Numbered from the stretch's first letter, positions 39,685 through 50,662 are shown. The stretch is DNA of 64,000 nucleotides from Streptococcus ferus DSM 20646 (GCF_000372425.1 NZ_AQVD01000006.1:1-64000), one strand, 5' to 3'. Numbers and translations are program-made. Notes: a model not told the origin generated them from the letters alone.

Positions 39685-41928
39685 TTATTCTCCTAATGTA
39701 ATTGTCATTTTCTTGATACTATTGAGCTTTTTGCCAACTTCAACGTTTTGTTTGGTCACTCGCCCTGATTTTTGCCCTTTATAGGTAATCTTGATGTTGG
39801 TCCATTTAGCGAAAGTCTCAACGTTCTTCTTAGTCCATCCATACATATCGGGCACCGTTTCAAAATTGCTGGTCAAAAGGAGGATTTGTTGATTTTCCTT
39901 GAGATTCTTCCCTTTTGCAACTGACGTTTTGGTAATTTTACTGCCGCTTCCCAAAATGATTGGCTGAACTAAATTTTGCCGCAGCTGGTCAGCTGAATCG
40001 CCAGGACTTTTACCGACAATATCCGGCATGGCAAATTTTGTCTGTGATTTCAGCGGATTGGCTGCTGGTTCTAGCAGAGTGTCTTTCATCAGAGTTGCTT
40101 CTTCTAGTACAGGATTTACCACATCCTGCCAATAGGTCATGCTGAAGCTCTCAGGCTGCTGGAGGGTCACATACATCATAAAGTCGGGATTTTCGGATGG
40201 TACCATAGCCACTACGGAATAGATATAGTCATGGCTACCCGTTAAATAGCCTGAACCGTCTTCAGCAGCAATCTGAGCTGTTCCTGACTTGACTGCAACT
40301 GACTGGTTGCCGACCTGAATTACCGGTGATCCATTACTATTAAGGGTTCCATAATAAGGATCTGTCCCAACGGTGACCATGTATTGGCGAGTTTCTGTCG
40401 CTGCTTTTTTAGAGACAGGATTGCCAACAACCTCTTTTTTGGCTGAACGTGAAGTGTCGGTATTAGGGTCATATATCTTGCTGATAAATTGGGGCTCTAG
40501 CATCACACCGTCATTAGAAATCGCAGAAAAAGCTCTTAACATTTGGGTCTGGGTGACACCGATCCCTTGACCAAAGGAACTCATGGCAATCGTCACAATA
40601 TTGTCTGAAGGCAAAAGACCTGAGGCTTCACTGCCCATACCAAAACGAGTTGGAAAACCAAAACGGAATTTATTCAGGTAATTTAACCAGGTCTCATTGC
40701 CCATCTTTTGTTCAAGATAGGTCATCCCAACGTTACTGGAATGGGCAAAACCTTGGGCATAGGTCAGATACTGACCCGTTGTCAGACCTTCATTGACGTC
40801 CCAGTCTTTAATGGTGGCATCCGCAATCGTCAGACCAGAACTGTCGTAGGCCTCATTGGGATTAAACACGCCCTTATCAATGGCCGAAGCTAGGGTCATC
40901 ACCTTCATGGTTGATCCTGGCTCGTAATTCGTTTGGTAAAGCACATTCTGCCAGGTAAAGCCTTCGGCATCTAAACCTGCCTTGGTATCAGAATCAAAGC
41001 TAGGGCGCTGGGTCGTTGCTAAAATCTCACCCGTTTTAGCGTTGACAAGCGTTGCACTGGCCTGAACACCTTTGGCTTTTTCTTGGAAAATATCCATTTG
41101 GCGTTCTAAGTAGGTCTGAATAGGCGCAGATAAAGTTGTGTAGACATCCTTACCGTTTTCAGCTTTTTTAATTGTGGTTGCCGTTCCTAAAAGGGTATTG
41201 CCATTTTTATCTTTCTGATAAGTCACCTGACCATCTTTCCCGGATAAAATAGCGTCTAGGGAGGCTTCCATTCCTGTGGCACCGACTAAACTCTTGGTGC
41301 CGTCTTTATTTTCCTTGACCTGAGCTAAGCCAATAAACTGCGAAGCAAACACCCCATTAGGGTACATCCGTCCAGGACTGGTGGTAAAGTCAACCCCATT
41401 GATATGGGCAGATGCTAAGGCATCTTTGACAGTCGTCATGGTACTGTAAGAAATATTGGAGCCCTGTGTCCCAAAGGAAACCTGGCTTAATTTTTTTTGC
41501 TTTAGCTGGCTGAGAACGTAGTTCTTATCCATCCCCAGATGCTGACTAAAAATATCAGCCACCTGATCAAACTGGCTGGATTGGACATAAAGTTTTTCAC
41601 CTGAGGTGGATACATAAGACTTATTGATGACGGCATAGATACTGTAAGTCGTCGAATCTTCTGCGATGGGATTGCCGTTTCTATCGTAAATGGTTCCCCT
41701 TCTAGCCTGAACGGTATGGACGGTCTGATAAACCGAAGAGGCACCTTTGGAGAGATCGACCCCAAACTTGCTGTCACTGCCAATAATAATGATAAAGTTG
41801 ATGATAAAGACAAAGAAGATAAAGACAGACAAAATCATTAAATTTTGTCCCACGCGCTCCCTGTTTTTCTGAGGTGTCCTGCGGTCACCCACAACATAGT
41901 CTAAAAAGGATTTCATAAAGGTTCGCAT
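39685..41928 (-). CDS. pbp2x: Penicillin-binding protein 2X (class B)
   Basis: 747 residues. N-terminal membrane helix at ~30-50, PBP dimerisation domain, transpeptidase domain with STMK (339-342), SSN (397-399) and KSGT (near 550), then two C-terminal PASTA domains ([10 protein letters not shown]..., [10 protein letters not shown]...). It is the septal transpeptidase and partner of FtsW. The active-site motifs look wild type. Between ftsL (3 bp) and mraY. Confidence 0.97.
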   Translation of the reverse strand: MRTFMKSFLDYVVGDRRTPQKNRERVGQNLMILSVFIFFVFIINFIIIIGSDSKFGVDLSKGASSVYQTVHTVQARRGTIYDRNGNPIAEDSTTYSIYAVINKSYVSTSGEKLYVQSSQFDQVADIFSQHLGMDKNYVLSQLKQKKLSQVSFGTQGSNISYSTMTTVKDALASAHINGVDFTTSPGRMYPNGVFASQFIGLAQVKENKDGTKSLVGATGMEASLDAILSGKDGQVTYQKDKNGNTLLGTATTIKKAENGKDVYTTLSAPIQTYLERQMDIFQEKAKGVQASATLVNAKTGEILATTQRPSFDSDTKAGLDAEGFTWQNVLYQTNYEPGSTMKVMTLASAIDKGVFNPNEAYDSSGLTIADATIKDWDVNEGLTTGQYLTYAQGFAHSSNVGMTYLEQKMGNETWLNYLNKFRFGFPTRFGMGSEASGLLPSDNIVTIAMSSFGQGIGVTQTQMLRAFSAISNDGVMLEPQFISKIYDPNTDTSRSAKKEVVGNPVSKKAATETRQYMVTVGTDPYYGTLNSNGSPVIQVGNQSVAVKSGTAQIAAEDGSGYLTGSHDYIYSVVAMVPSENPDFMMYVTLQQPESFSMTYWQDVVNPVLEEATLMKDTLLEPAANPLKSQTKFAMPDIVGKSPGDSADQLRQNLVQPIILGSGSKITKTSVAKGKNLKENQQILLLTSNFETVPDMYGWTKKNVETFAKWTNIKITYKGQKSGRVTKQNVEVGKKLNSIKKMTITLGE

Positions 41929-41931
41929 AGG

Positions 41932-42255
41932 CTACTCCACCTTTTGAATATTATTGCTTTGCGATGACAGGCCGCCATTTTTGGCAATGTCCGTGATGCG
42001 GCTATAACGGCTCAGTTCATTGACCTCTTGTTTAGCATTATCATAGGCTGTCTCTTCATCGTTAATTTTACTGTTTAAACGGCTGATTTCTTGCTGGACT
42101 TGCAAGTTTCGGCTTTGTAAATTGATGATTCCGATAGCAATCACAATGGCCGTAATAATCAAGGCACCATAAAAAGCCTTTTCCAGGCGGGTAAACGTTC
42201 GGATTCTTTTTTGCAAAGCTTGCGAAATGGCTTCGCTGCGTTTTTCATTTGTCAT
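41932..42255 (-). CDS. ftsL: Cell division protein FtsL
   Basis: 107 residues: short cytoplasmic N-terminus, one membrane helix (~29-48) and an extracellular coiled coil (VQQEISRLNSKINDEETAYDN). FtsL joins DivIC and DivIB in the septal complex. Placed between rsmH and pbp2x as in all streptococci. Confidence 0.94.
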   Translation of the reverse strand: MTNEKRSEAISQALQKRIRTFTRLEKAFYGALIITAIVIAIGIINLQSRNLQVQQEISRLNSKINDEETAYDNAKQEVNELSRYSRITDIAKNGGLSSQSNNIQKVE

Positions 42256-42263
42256 TGGCTTCT

Positions 42264-43214
42264 CTAATTTCGAATTTTTTTAATGACCCGTAGTTTAGCT
42301 GAGTGGGCACGATGATTGGCGGCCACTTCTTCTGGACTCGGCAAAATGGGTTTACGGTTAACTAAGGCATATTTTGGTTCTAAATCTTCTGGTATAAAAG
42401 GCAGGCCCTTTGGCACATCCAGAGTGGTTCTTTCTTTAAAAAGCTGCTTGGTCAAGCGATCTTCTAAGGAATGAAAGGTAATAACAGACACACGGCCACC
42501 AAGAGCCAGCAAATCCATTGCCTGTGACAGCGACTCTTCTGCCGCTTTCAATTCATCATTAACCTCGATACGGATAGCTTGAAAAATCTGTTTGGCCGGG
42601 TGCCCCTTTTTCTTGAGTTCCTTGGCCGGTTTGGCTGACTTAATAATATCGGCCAGCTCAGTGGTGGTTTCAATTGGCTTGACCTTTCTGACGTCTTCAA
42701 TTTTCCGAGCAATTTGTTTGGAAAACTTGTCTTCACCGTATTTAAAGAAAATTCTGACCAAATCATGGTAATTGTAAGTGTTCACCACATCATAGGCGGT
42801 TAAGTTCGCCTCCTGATCCATTCGCATATCCAGAGGCGCATCTTTTTTATAAGAAAAGCCGCGTTCTCTTTCATCTAGCTGAGGACTGGAAACTCCCAGA
42901 TCGTAAAGAATACCGTCAATTTCAGTAACCCCCTGCTCAGCTAGCCGCTCCTTGAGATTCCTAAAGTTGTCCTTGATAAACGTCACTTGACCGCGAGCCA
43001 CATAAGCCTCAAGGCGCTTCTGGGCATTATTAATCGCCCGATGATCCTGATCAAAGCAATAAAGATGTCCTCTGTCACTCAACTGAGACAAGAGATACTC
43101 ACTGTGGCCTGCCCCGCCCAGAGTGGCATCAACATAGATACCATCGGGTTTAAGGTTAAGAGAATCCACGGTTTCATGAAGCAGAACCGTCGTATGGTAA
43201 AAGTCATTGGTCAT
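42264..43214 (-). CDS. rsmH: 16S rRNA m4C1402 methyltransferase
   Basis: 316 residues from the ATG at 43214. Seen: [13 protein letters not shown], the SAM site [34 protein letters not shown], and ITFHSLEDR with catalytic region. It methylates the decoding-site cytosine of 16S rRNA. An in-frame ATG three codons upstream overlaps the promoter -10 and the family starts here. No Shine-Dalgarno is present and the -10 is 7 nt upstream, so the mRNA should be leaderless. Confidence 0.95.
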   Translation of the reverse strand: MTNDFYHTTVLLHETVDSLNLKPDGIYVDATLGGAGHSEYLLSQLSDRGHLYCFDQDHRAINNAQKRLEAYVARGQVTFIKDNFRNLKERLAEQGVTEIDGILYDLGVSSPQLDERERGFSYKKDAPLDMRMDQEANLTAYDVVNTYNYHDLVRIFFKYGEDKFSKQIARKIEDVRKVKPIETTTELADIIKSAKPAKELKKKGHPAKQIFQAIRIEVNDELKAAEESLSQAMDLLALGGRVSVITFHSLEDRLTKQLFKERTTLDVPKGLPFIPEDLEPKYALVNRKPILPSPEEVAANHRAHSAKLRVIKKIRN

Positions 43215-43221
43215 AGGTTTC

Positions 43222-43230
43222 ATTTTATCA
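43222..43230 (-). promoter_or_regulatory. rsmH extended -10 promoter abutting the start codon
   Basis: TGATAAAAT (TGN-TAAAAT) on the minus strand with a weak TTTATT -35 at 43245-43250. Only 35 bp separate the proA terminator from this -10, so the promoter must be here. The -10 ends 7 nt before the ATG. Confidence 0.65.
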
Positions 43231-43251
43231 TATTTTTGAAGGATAATAAAC

Positions 43252-43285
43252 CAAAAAAGAATAGAGAGTGTCCCTCTCTATTCTC
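43252..43285 (-). terminator. proA terminator
   Basis: AGAATAGAGAG/CTCTCTATTCT stem then TTTTTT on the minus strand; its upstream arm covers the last two codons and stop of proA. Confidence 0.9.
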
Positions 43286-44528
43286 TAATCTGACCGCTGC
43301 CATTGATATAAAACTTCGTGCTGGTCAGCGCTTCAAGCCCCATTGGCCCGCGGGCATGCATTTTCTGAGTAGAAATCCCAATTTCAGCACCCAGCCCAAA
43401 AACAAAACCATCTGTAAACCGCGTTGAAGCATTGACATAGACCGCCGCAGAATCCACTTCATCTTGGAAACGTTCTGCCGCATCAATATCTTTGGTCACA
43501 ATACTTTCTGAATGATGGGTTGAATAGGTATTGATCCATGAAATGGCCTCTTCTACACTATCGACCACCTTAACGGACATCACATAATCTAAGAATTCAG
43601 CTGCAAAGTCTTCTGGCTCGGCCAAAACAGACTGTTCAAAAATCTCATGCGCCCGCTCGTCTGCTCGAAATGCCACAGGCTGCACCTCTGCCAGAGCCCG
43701 CTCCAGCTTAGGCAGAAAGACATTGGCAATCTTTTCATGAACCACTAAACTTTCTGCGGCATTACACACACTTGGCCGCTGAGTCTTAGCGTTAATGACA
43801 ATCTGAACAGCCATCTCTAAGTCAGCTGATTGATCAACATAGATGTGGACATTGCCGGCACCTGTTTCAATGACAGGCACTTTTGATTTGGATTTGACTG
43901 TCTGGATTAGTCTGGCGCTTCCTCTAGGAATCAAAACATCGACATAGTCAACGGCCTGCATCAATTCTTCAGCAACAGCATGGCTGGTATCCTCCACTAA
44001 TTGAACCACATCTGGATCATAATGCTCTTCTGCCAGTGCCTGACGGATAACCTTGACCAGAGCGGTATTGGAATGAATTGCATCACGGCCGCCACGCAGG
44101 ATAATGCTGTTGCCTGTCTTAAAGGCTAGGCTAAATGCGTCCACAGAGACATTGGGCCGGCTCTCAAAAATCATGGCAATGACCCCCAGAGGGACCCTTT
44201 TTTGAATAATCTTAAGGCCATCCAGATTGGTGTAACCACGCACAACCTGACCGATGGGATCTTCAAGATCAGCCACATCACGGACCGCAGAAGCAATATC
44301 TGCCAGCCTTGTCTCATCCAGTCGCAGCCGATCCACCATAATATCAGAAATACCATGGTCTTTGGCTGCCGCAATATCTTTGGCATTTTCAGCTAAAAGA
44401 AAGGCGGTCTCTTTCTCCAAAGCGTCTGCTACAGCCAGCAGGGCTTTGTTTTTTTCAGCTGTTCCAAGTTTTGCTAACCGCTGACCTGCTTTTTTAGCAT
44501 GTTTTCCTAAATCATCAATATAAGTCAT
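43278..44528 (-). CDS. proA: Gamma-glutamyl phosphate reductase
   Basis: 416 residues, aldehyde dehydrogenase-like fold. Seen: [33 protein letters not shown], the catalytic Cys in [12 protein letters not shown], and [25 protein letters not shown]. Second step of proline synthesis. It begins 3 bp after proB. Confidence 0.97.
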   Translation of the reverse strand: MTYIDDLGKHAKKAGQRLAKLGTAEKNKALLAVADALEKETAFLLAENAKDIAAAKDHGISDIMVDRLRLDETRLADIASAVRDVADLEDPIGQVVRGYTNLDGLKIIQKRVPLGVIAMIFESRPNVSVDAFSLAFKTGNSIILRGGRDAIHSNTALVKVIRQALAEEHYDPDVVQLVEDTSHAVAEELMQAVDYVDVLIPRGSARLIQTVKSKSKVPVIETGAGNVHIYVDQSADLEMAVQIVINAKTQRPSVCNAAESLVVHEKIANVFLPKLERALAEVQPVAFRADERAHEIFEQSVLAEPEDFAAEFLDYVMSVKVVDSVEEAISWINTYSTHHSESIVTKDIDAAERFQDEVDSAAVYVNASTRFTDGFVFGLGAEIGISTQKMHARGPMGLEALTSTKFYINGSGQIRE

Positions 44529-44531
44529 AAG

Positions 44532-45332
44532 CTACTCCTTTGAAAATAAGGTTCCGATGTTTTTTCCGTCAAGGGCCTGTAAAATATCTCTTGGGTTGGC
44601 ACCATTCATGAGAATCATCTGCCCATCGTTATCAAAAATCATCTGGGCTGATTTCAGTTTGCTCATCATACCGCCGGTTCCAAATTTACTGCCGACACCC
44701 CCAGCAGATTCTAAAATCTCTTCGGTCAATTCTGAAACATGCTGACGCAGTTTGGCATCGTCGTAGATGGTTGGATTTTTATCAAAAAGACCGTCAATGT
44801 CCGATAACATAATGAGAAGATCGCTCTGTGTAATCTCAGCAACAATCGCAGACAAACGGTCATTGTCCCCAAATTTAGTCAGGTGATCCATCTCATCAAT
44901 GCTGACCGCATCATTTTCATTTACAATCGGTACAATCCCCATGGATAAAAGGGCCTCAAAAGCATTGGTGACATTGGCAAGACTCTCTGGATAGACAACC
45001 ACATCTCGTGTGAGAAGAATCTGAGACACTTGGGTCTGGTAATGGGAGAAAATCTGGGAATAAAGGCTCATCATGGAGACCTGCCCCACACTTGAGACGG
45101 CCTGCTGACGGGCAATTTCTCCCGGTCTCTTATCCAAATTCAACACATTCAGACCAAACCCCATAGCTCCCGAAGAAACGAGAATGACATCTAGTCCCTG
45201 ATTCATCAAGTTTGAGATGACAAAAGCCAGGCTATCTAGTGTTGATAAATTTATTTTACCGTTTGGAAGGACCAGCGTACTTGTCCCCACTTTAATCACA
45301 ATCCGCTTTACATGTTCAAAATTACGTTTCAT
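44532..45332 (-). CDS. proB: Glutamate 5-kinase
   Basis: 266 residues from the ATG at 45332. Amino-acid kinase fold: [40 protein letters not shown] and [10 protein letters not shown]. There is no C-terminal PUA domain, as usual in streptococci. First step of proline synthesis. An in-frame ATG three codons upstream is part of the TATAATG of the promoter. The chosen ATG has no Shine-Dalgarno and sits at the predicted +1, so a leaderless mRNA is expected. Confidence 0.95.
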   Translation of the reverse strand: MKRNFEHVKRIVIKVGTSTLVLPNGKINLSTLDSLAFVISNLMNQGLDVILVSSGAMGFGLNVLNLDKRPGEIARQQAVSSVGQVSMMSLYSQIFSHYQTQVSQILLTRDVVVYPESLANVTNAFEALLSMGIVPIVNENDAVSIDEMDHLTKFGDNDRLSAIVAEITQSDLLIMLSDIDGLFDKNPTIYDDAKLRQHVSELTEEILESAGGVGSKFGTGGMMSKLKSAQMIFDNDGQMILMNGANPRDILQALDGKNIGTLFSKE

Positions 45333-45339
45333 GGGAATC

Positions 45340-45348
45340 ATTATAGCA
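45340..45348 (-). promoter_or_regulatory. proB extended -10 promoter abutting the start codon
   Basis: TGCTATAAT (TGN-TATAAT) on the minus strand, 7 nt before the proB ATG. It follows the DUF896 gene terminator by about 25 bp, and no good -35 is needed with an extended -10. Confidence 0.75.
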
Positions 45349-45372
45349 TAAAATAGTCCTTTCTGCCCAATA

Positions 45373-45409
45373 ATCGAAAAGCCCCTTCTAAACGGAAGAG
45401 GCTTTTAAA
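45373..45409 (-). terminator. Terminator after the DUF896 gene
   Basis: AAAAGCCTCTTCC and its complementary arm form a stem, followed by TTTTCG on the minus strand, right after the DUF896 stop. Confidence 0.8.
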
Positions 45410-45664
45410 TCAACTCTTATCACCTGGCTTTCGGCCGTGAATGCCTTTTTGGCGCTGAACTTCTTTGAGTTTTTCTGGGGTAATATCTTTCCCTTCTTCA
45501 TCTACAATTTTGAGACCTTCAATATGGTGACGGACACTGCGGCGGTAGCCTTCAATATATTCTTCACGCAATTTGGCCTGTTCGACTTTTTCTTCACCGG
45601 TCAGCCCTTCTGTTTTTTTCTTGCGGGCCAATTCATTGATGCGGTCAATTTTGGCTTGTTCCAT
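45410..45664 (-). CDS. DUF896 (YnzC-like) small helical protein
   Basis: 84 residues from the ATG at 45664. The DUF896 helical hairpin is clear ([48 protein letters not shown]). The family is widespread in Firmicutes, sometimes under SOS control, with no fixed role. A longer frame overlaps the glyS end, but AGGAG precedes this ATG. It starts 11 nt after glyS and ends the glyQS unit. Confidence 0.9.
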   Translation of the reverse strand: MEQAKIDRINELARKKKTEGLTGEEKVEQAKLREEYIEGYRRSVRHHIEGLKIVDEEGKDITPEKLKEVQRQKGIHGRKPGDKS

Positions 45665-45674
45665 AAAGCTTCTC

Positions 45675-47714
45675 CTATTTCGTATTAATTTCGTCAAAGG
45701 CAGCGATTGACTGAGCCTTAGTCATCAAGGTTTTTAACAGAGAGAGACGATTTTTTTGAAGAAGCAAGTCCTCTGTCATCACCATTGTATTGTCAAAGAA
45801 ACTGTCAATAGCTGGACTGAGTGCAAATAGACGATCAAGATTATCAGCCATTTCTTCTGTAAAATGCAGCTCTTCAACGAGATTGAACAACTCCTGCTCG
45901 TACTCATTCTCAAAAAGACCCGGATCAACAGCAGCTTCCGCCTCCAGCTTCTTGGCTAGGTTAAAGACACGGGCCAAACTCTCAACAGATGCTTTAAAGT
46001 CTGGATCTTTGGCCTTGTCAGCCAGAGCATTGGCAGCTTCAATTTCAAGACGAACCACATATGTGCTGCTGTCTAAGACAGCGTCTCGAATATCTTTAGG
46101 AACATCACCATCAATCATCTTCGCCACACGCGCTCTCAGGAAAGCCATGACTTCAGGCTGATTCTCATAAGTCAGGCTGTCAAATGGCAGCTGATAAAGA
46201 TTAGCAATCAGCTGATCTAGGGGAATTTCCCAGCCAAATTTATCAAGGATACGGACAATCCCCTGAGTTGCACGGCGAAGCGCATAAGGGTCGTTGGAAC
46301 CACTTGGTATAAGCCCCACCGAGAAGAAAGATAGGAGGGTATCCAACTTATCAGCAATTGCCAAAATAGCGCCTACCTTGCTGTCAGGCAGCTCTCCTTC
46401 AGCACTTGTTGGCAGGTAGTGTTCACGGACAGCAGCAGCGACAGCTGAATTCTCGCCCGCTAAAAGAGCGTATTTTTCTCCCATGATTCCCTGGAGTTCA
46501 TCAAACTCACCAACCATACCGGTCAGAAGATCAAACTTATAGATATTAGCTGCCCGCTCAACCTGATGAAGTTCTTCGCTAGACAGACCTGATTCTTGCC
46601 CAAGATAGACAGCAATCGCCTTTGTCCGCATCATGTGTTCATAAAGAGAACCGATTTTTTCATGGAAAGTGACCGCTTTTAACTTGTCAACCAAGTCCAT
46701 GATTTGCAGCTTCTGATCTTCACGCCAGAAAAACTCCCCGTCTTCCAGACGGGCCAAAAGCACCTTCTCATTTCCTTTAATCACGTTTTCAAGGAAGGCG
46801 TCATTACCGTTTCGGACTGAAACGAAATTTGGCAGCAAGTTCCCTTCGTGATCACGGACAACAAAGTAACGCTGGTGAGACTTCATCGAAGTCACCAAAA
46901 CTTCTTCTGGGATATCAAGATACTTACGATCAAAACTCCCCATAAAGGCGGTAGGATACTCAACCAAATTTAAAACTTCATCCAGCAACTCCTCATCGAT
47001 TTCGACAGAGACCTTGTGGCTTTCTTCGAGTTCACGAATTTGGTCGATAATCAAGTTTTCACGTTCCTGAGCGTCCGCCAAAACAAATTCCGCGCGCAGG
47101 TCATCCTCATAGGAGGCTGCAGATTTGATTTCTGTTTCCTGTCCCAAGAAACGATGTCCGCGGCTGATACGACTGGATTTGATATCCAAAAACTCCAAAT
47201 CAAGGGCCTGATCATCTAACAAAGCAACCAAGGTATGAACAGGTCGAATGTATTCAAAGGTGTGATTGGCCCAGTGCATATTGACTGGGAAGTTTAAGGA
47301 TTTAAGCACGTCTACAACACCTGTGAGTACTTCTTGAACCGGTTTTCCTGCTTCATTTTTGGTAACGTAGACGTATTCCTCGCCGTTAACCTCTCTAAAC
47401 TCAATCGCATCGGTCGTCAAGCCCTTACCACGGACAAATCCCTGGGCTGCCTTGGTAAAATTACCGTCAGCATCTAGCGCGATTTTTTTAGCAGGCCCTT
47501 TAAAGTCTTCTGAATAATCCCTTTGATGATCGGCTAAATTGACAACGCGGACCGCCAGACGGCGGGGCGTTGAAAAGACTTCAATCTTGTCAAAATCAAG
47601 GCGATTTTCTTCCAAAAATTGCCCCATTTTTTGACGTAATTGCTTGCTGCTGGGTTTGACCACATAGGCCGGCATTTCTTCTAATCCAAGTTCAATCAAT
47701 AAATGTTTCGTCAT
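45675..47714 (-). CDS. glyS: Glycyl-tRNA synthetase beta subunit
   Basis: 679 residues. Beta-subunit family seen from the start ([15 protein letters not shown]), [30 protein letters not shown] and an HD-like domain, ending with an anticodon-binding domain. It works with GlyQ as an alpha2-beta2 enzyme. The start overlaps the glyQ stop as TAATG. Confidence 0.97.
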   Translation of the reverse strand: MTKHLLIELGLEEMPAYVVKPSSKQLRQKMGQFLEENRLDFDKIEVFSTPRRLAVRVVNLADHQRDYSEDFKGPAKKIALDADGNFTKAAQGFVRGKGLTTDAIEFREVNGEEYVYVTKNEAGKPVQEVLTGVVDVLKSLNFPVNMHWANHTFEYIRPVHTLVALLDDQALDLEFLDIKSSRISRGHRFLGQETEIKSAASYEDDLRAEFVLADAQERENLIIDQIRELEESHKVSVEIDEELLDEVLNLVEYPTAFMGSFDRKYLDIPEEVLVTSMKSHQRYFVVRDHEGNLLPNFVSVRNGNDAFLENVIKGNEKVLLARLEDGEFFWREDQKLQIMDLVDKLKAVTFHEKIGSLYEHMMRTKAIAVYLGQESGLSSEELHQVERAANIYKFDLLTGMVGEFDELQGIMGEKYALLAGENSAVAAAVREHYLPTSAEGELPDSKVGAILAIADKLDTLLSFFSVGLIPSGSNDPYALRRATQGIVRILDKFGWEIPLDQLIANLYQLPFDSLTYENQPEVMAFLRARVAKMIDGDVPKDIRDAVLDSSTYVVRLEIEAANALADKAKDPDFKASVESLARVFNLAKKLEAEAAVDPGLFENEYEQELFNLVEELHFTEEMADNLDRLFALSPAIDSFFDNTMVMTEDLLLQKNRLSLLKTLMTKAQSIAAFDEINTK

Positions 47715-48631
47715 TATTCAGCCTCCTTTGCCAAAAGCTCTTTCCTGCTGGCTTCATCTAAGAGAGGATAGCCCAGTCGTCTGCGTTCAGCCACAAAGGT
47801 TTTGGCAACCTCACGCGCCAAATTTCGAATACGGGCAATATAGCCAGCCCGCTCAGTTACCGAAACAGCACCACGGGCATCCAATAGATTAAAGGTATGG
47901 GAACATTTCAGCACATAGTCATAAGCTGGGTGAACCAAAGCTCCCTCTAAGCAGCGCTTAGCTTCTGCTTCGTATTTTTCAAAATTCTCAAGCAGCATTT
48001 CCTGATTGCTGACTTCAAAACTGTATTTGGAATGCTCAAATTCTGGCTGCTTGAAAATTTCGCCATATTTGACTCCTGGCGACCACTCAATTTCATATAC
48101 CGAGTCCACTTCCTGAATATAAGAAGCCAGACGTTCCAAGCCGTAAGTAACCTCGGCTGTGACGGGCTGAGTTGCTAAACCCCCAACTTGCTGGAAATAG
48201 GTAAATTGGGTAATCTCCATCCCGTCCAGCCAGACTTCCCAGCCCAGACCCGCAGACCCTGTTGACGGGTTTTCCCAGTTGTCCTCAACAAAACGAATGT
48301 CATGCTCTAAAGGATTGATGCCTAGCACTTCCAAACTTTGAAGATAGAGTTCCTGAATGTTTGACGGGCTGGGTTTCATGACCACCTGAAACTGGTGATG
48401 CTGATAAAGACGGTTGGGGTTCTCACCATAACGGCCATCGGCAGGACGGCGGGAAGGCTCTACATAGGCGGCATTCCACGGCTCTGGTCCAATGGCCCGC
48501 AGGAACGTATAAGGACTCATAGTCCCAGCTCCCTTTTCATTGTCATAGGCCTGCATGAGCATACAGCCCTGGTCATTCCAGAATTGTTGCAGGGTTAAAA
48601 TAATTTCTTGGAAGGTTAGTTTTTTAGACAT
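47714..48631 (-). CDS. glyQ: Glycyl-tRNA synthetase alpha subunit
   Basis: 305 residues. Class II core: [47 protein letters not shown], and [21 protein letters not shown]. It charges tRNA-Gly with GlyS. A T-box riboswitch precedes it, so expression responds to uncharged tRNA-Gly. Confidence 0.98.
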   Translation of the reverse strand: MSKKLTFQEIILTLQQFWNDQGCMLMQAYDNEKGAGTMSPYTFLRAIGPEPWNAAYVEPSRRPADGRYGENPNRLYQHHQFQVVMKPSPSNIQELYLQSLEVLGINPLEHDIRFVEDNWENPSTGSAGLGWEVWLDGMEITQFTYFQQVGGLATQPVTAEVTYGLERLASYIQEVDSVYEIEWSPGVKYGEIFKQPEFEHSKYSFEVSNQEMLLENFEKYEAEAKRCLEGALVHPAYDYVLKCSHTFNLLDARGAVSVTERAGYIARIRNLAREVAKTFVAERRRLGYPLLDEASRKELLAKEAE

Positions 48632-48655
48632 GTCGTTCTCCTTTTAGTTGATGTT

Positions 48656-48862
48656 GACAGGATATAAAAACGGAACCCGTCTTCTACACCCATGCCAGTT
48701 GACATAGGGGCGTAGAGACGCGGTTCCACCCTAATTTTTCACTTCATTTATTCATCATTAACTTGGTCATCACCAAGAGAAAGCGCCAGTTTCTTATCTT
48801 GTTTCACCTGACTTGCACTCTCTCAGGCTCGCTGCAGAAACGCCACAAGACTTTCTTTCTTA
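48656..48862 (-). promoter_or_regulatory. T-box riboswitch controlling glyQS
   Basis: The minus strand carries the T-box bulge AGGGTGGAACCGCG (48719-48732) preceded by a structured stem I. A GGC triplet at 48785-48787, near the expected specifier loop, fits glycine. A terminator stem of ~16 bp (GTCTCTACGCCCCTATG against CATGGGTGTAGAAGAC) with TTTTT follows at 48664-48720 and shares bases with the antiterminator. Uncharged tRNA-Gly would permit readthrough. The specifier assignment is inferred without a full fold. Confidence 0.93.
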
Positions 48863-48868
48863 AGGGGT

Positions 48869-48897
48869 ATTATAGCAGAAAATGAGGTGGCTGTCTA
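48869..48897 (-). promoter_or_regulatory. glyQS promoter
   Basis: TAGACA (48892-48897), 17-bp spacer, TATAAT (48869-48874) on the minus strand; it starts in the gap right after the EVE-protein gene. Confidence 0.8.
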
Positions 48898-48900
48898 GGA

Positions 48901-49311
48901 CTAGTCTATCTTCATATCATTAAAAACATACAGAAAGAAATCTCGACTGACTTCAAAATGTCCATAGCGCAACTGACTGGCATAGTTTTTCCAATCTGGA
49001 TGCTGTCTGGCCACTTCGATTGGGCAAGGTCGGACATAGTTGTAATACTCTACATCTCTTCTGAAAGGAATAAAATCCGGCGCCATCTCAAACTGATAAA
49101 CCCTGTCATCCTTCATTTTCCCGACGGCTGTAAAAGCCTGCAGTTTTTGATCAGAATCTAGAGCCACCTTTGGACTGTAATAAAGCAGATAGTCTCCCTT
49201 CTTCATCCGTTTAAGAGGTCCGCCCTTGCCGTGGCAGACCTGGCAAAAACCACCTTCAACGCCACGTTTGACGTGATTTTCCGAAACGACTCCGACCCAA
49301 AATTTAACCAT
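48901..49311 (-). CDS. EVE-domain protein (UPF0310 family)
   Basis: 136 residues, a single EVE (PUA-like) domain: FWVGVVSENHVKRGVEGGFCQVCHGKGGPLKRMKKGDYLLYYSP and FRRDVEYYNYV. Such domains bind modified bases in nucleic acid; many stand-alone bacterial members have no assigned role. It lies between nagA and glyQS with 43 bp to nagA, possibly in the nagA unit. Confidence 0.9.
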   Translation of the reverse strand: MVKFWVGVVSENHVKRGVEGGFCQVCHGKGGPLKRMKKGDYLLYYSPKVALDSDQKLQAFTAVGKMKDDRVYQFEMAPDFIPFRRDVEYYNYVRPCPIEVARQHPDWKNYASQLRYGHFEVSRDFFLYVFNDMKID

Positions 49312-49354
49312 TCATGTCCTCCTGCCATCAGCTGAAACGGCCAATCACTTATTT

Positions 49355-50503
49355 TCAAGCTTGATAGACTGCCTGTCCTCCTAAATAAGTTGCTTTAAGG
49401 TTCATCGCCTCATCCAAGATGATAAAATCAGCTGGATGTCCTTTTTTAATCTGACCACATCGATCATCAATGCCAACTGATTTTGCCGGAATCAAACTGG
49501 CCATATTGATGGCTTGCGCTTTATCGGCCAATCCCCAGTCAATAACATTCTTGAGGCTATCCTTAAGTTTTAAGACAGACCCTGCTAGATTCCCACTATC
49601 TTGCAGTCTGGCTGTCCCCTTTTCAACCACCACTGGAAATTCGCCCAACATATAGCTGCCATCGGACAATCCCCCTGCACTCATACAATCGGTAATTAAG
49701 GCAATATGCTCGTGCCCTTTTTGGCGCAGAAGAATTTGACAGGCCGGCGGTGAGACATGGTGACCATCACAAATGAGCTCAGCATAGGTATCCGGAATAG
49801 TATAGACAGCTCCTAGCATACCCGGCTCACGGTGGTTAAGCCCTCTCATACCATTATAGGCATGGACCCATACACTGGCACCTGCTTCTACCGCTTTGAT
49901 AGCTTGTTCATGTGTCGCATCTGAATGCCCCAGAGCAAGGACAATGCCCTTATGCCGACAATACCGGATAAAATCTGCCGCACCTGGCCTCTCAGGCGCT
50001 AAGGCCAATTTACACAAGAGTCCCTTAGAACTCTCATACCACTGGTCTAATTCAGCAATTGAGGGATCATGCATATAAGAAGGATTTTGAGCCCCCTTAT
50101 ACTTTTCGGTGAAATAAGGGCCTTCAAAATACAGACCCTGTATACGGGCACCTGTTTCCTGACCAGCAAAAGCAGCTGTTGTGTGGCAGACTGCATTCAA
50201 AGCCTCAAAAGAAGAGGTTAAGGTTGTCGGCAAAAAACTCGTCACTCCCGTTTCGAGCAGACCTCTGCTAATGGTTTCCAGAGACTCCGGACGATTGTCC
50301 ATCACATCAGCCCCACCGTAGCCGTGAATATGGGTATCCACCAAGCCTGGCGCAAGCGAATAGCCGCTATAGTCAATCACCTTATCCTGTTTGGAAACCT
50401 GTGGCACCCAGTCGCCAAACTGCTCATCAATAATCTCCAAATAACCTCCTTTTTCAACATGATGAGGATAATAAAAAGCATCAGCTTTAATGTAAGTTGT
50501 CAT
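49355..50503 (-). CDS. nagA: N-acetylglucosamine-6-phosphate deacetylase
   Basis: 382 residues. Amidohydrolase fold with metal site GLVDTHIHGYGGADVMD, FEGPYF, LGHSDATHEQA, HAYNGM and LITDCMSAGG. It makes glucosamine-6-phosphate for NagB or cell-wall use. The ATG at 50503 has GGAGG 8 nt upstream and fits the family start; an ATG five codons earlier is possible. A NagR-like palindrome overlaps the promoter. Confidence 0.96.
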   Translation of the reverse strand: MTTYIKADAFYYPHHVEKGGYLEIIDEQFGDWVPQVSKQDKVIDYSGYSLAPGLVDTHIHGYGGADVMDNRPESLETISRGLLETGVTSFLPTTLTSSFEALNAVCHTTAAFAGQETGARIQGLYFEGPYFTEKYKGAQNPSYMHDPSIAELDQWYESSKGLLCKLALAPERPGAADFIRYCRHKGIVLALGHSDATHEQAIKAVEAGASVWVHAYNGMRGLNHREPGMLGAVYTIPDTYAELICDGHHVSPPACQILLRQKGHEHIALITDCMSAGGLSDGSYMLGEFPVVVEKGTARLQDSGNLAGSVLKLKDSLKNVIDWGLADKAQAINMASLIPAKSVGIDDRCGQIKKGHPADFIILDEAMNLKATYLGGQAVYQA

Positions 50504-50530
50504 GTCAAACGCCTCCATTTCTCACCTTTC

Positions 50531-50559
50531 ATTATAGTAAAAAGTTCTTCTTTTGTAAA
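50531..50559 (-). promoter_or_regulatory. nagA promoter
   Basis: TTTACA (50554-50559), 17-bp spacer, TATAAT (50531-50536) on the minus strand. Its -35 overlaps the edge of the palindrome. Confidence 0.75.
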
Positions 50560-50574
50560 TGGTATATACCATTT
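50557..50574. promoter_or_regulatory. NagR-type (dre) operator
   Basis: AAATGGTATATACCATTT, an 18-bp perfect palindrome. It resembles GntR-family NagR/DasR sites (TGGTNTANACCA core). Its position over the -35 fits repression relieved by glucosamine-6-phosphate. The regulator gene is not in this window. Confidence 0.78.
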
Positions 50575-50607
50575 TATGCCGTTTTTTCAGGCCTACTAGG
50601 TCTAACA

Positions 50608-50638
50608 CTAAAAAACAGCAAGGAAATCCTTGCTGTTG
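50608..50638 (-). terminator. degV terminator
   Basis: ACAGCAAGGA/TCCTTGCTGT stem, minimal loop, TTTTTT tail on the minus strand, after degV. Confidence 0.9.
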
Positions 50639-50662
50639 TATCTATTTCTGAATTAGGCTGAC

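Noticed and set aside
45665..45697. Longer DUF896 protein overlapping the end of glyS
   Set aside because: The extra residues are out-of-frame glyS sequence and AGGAG precedes the ATG at 45664.
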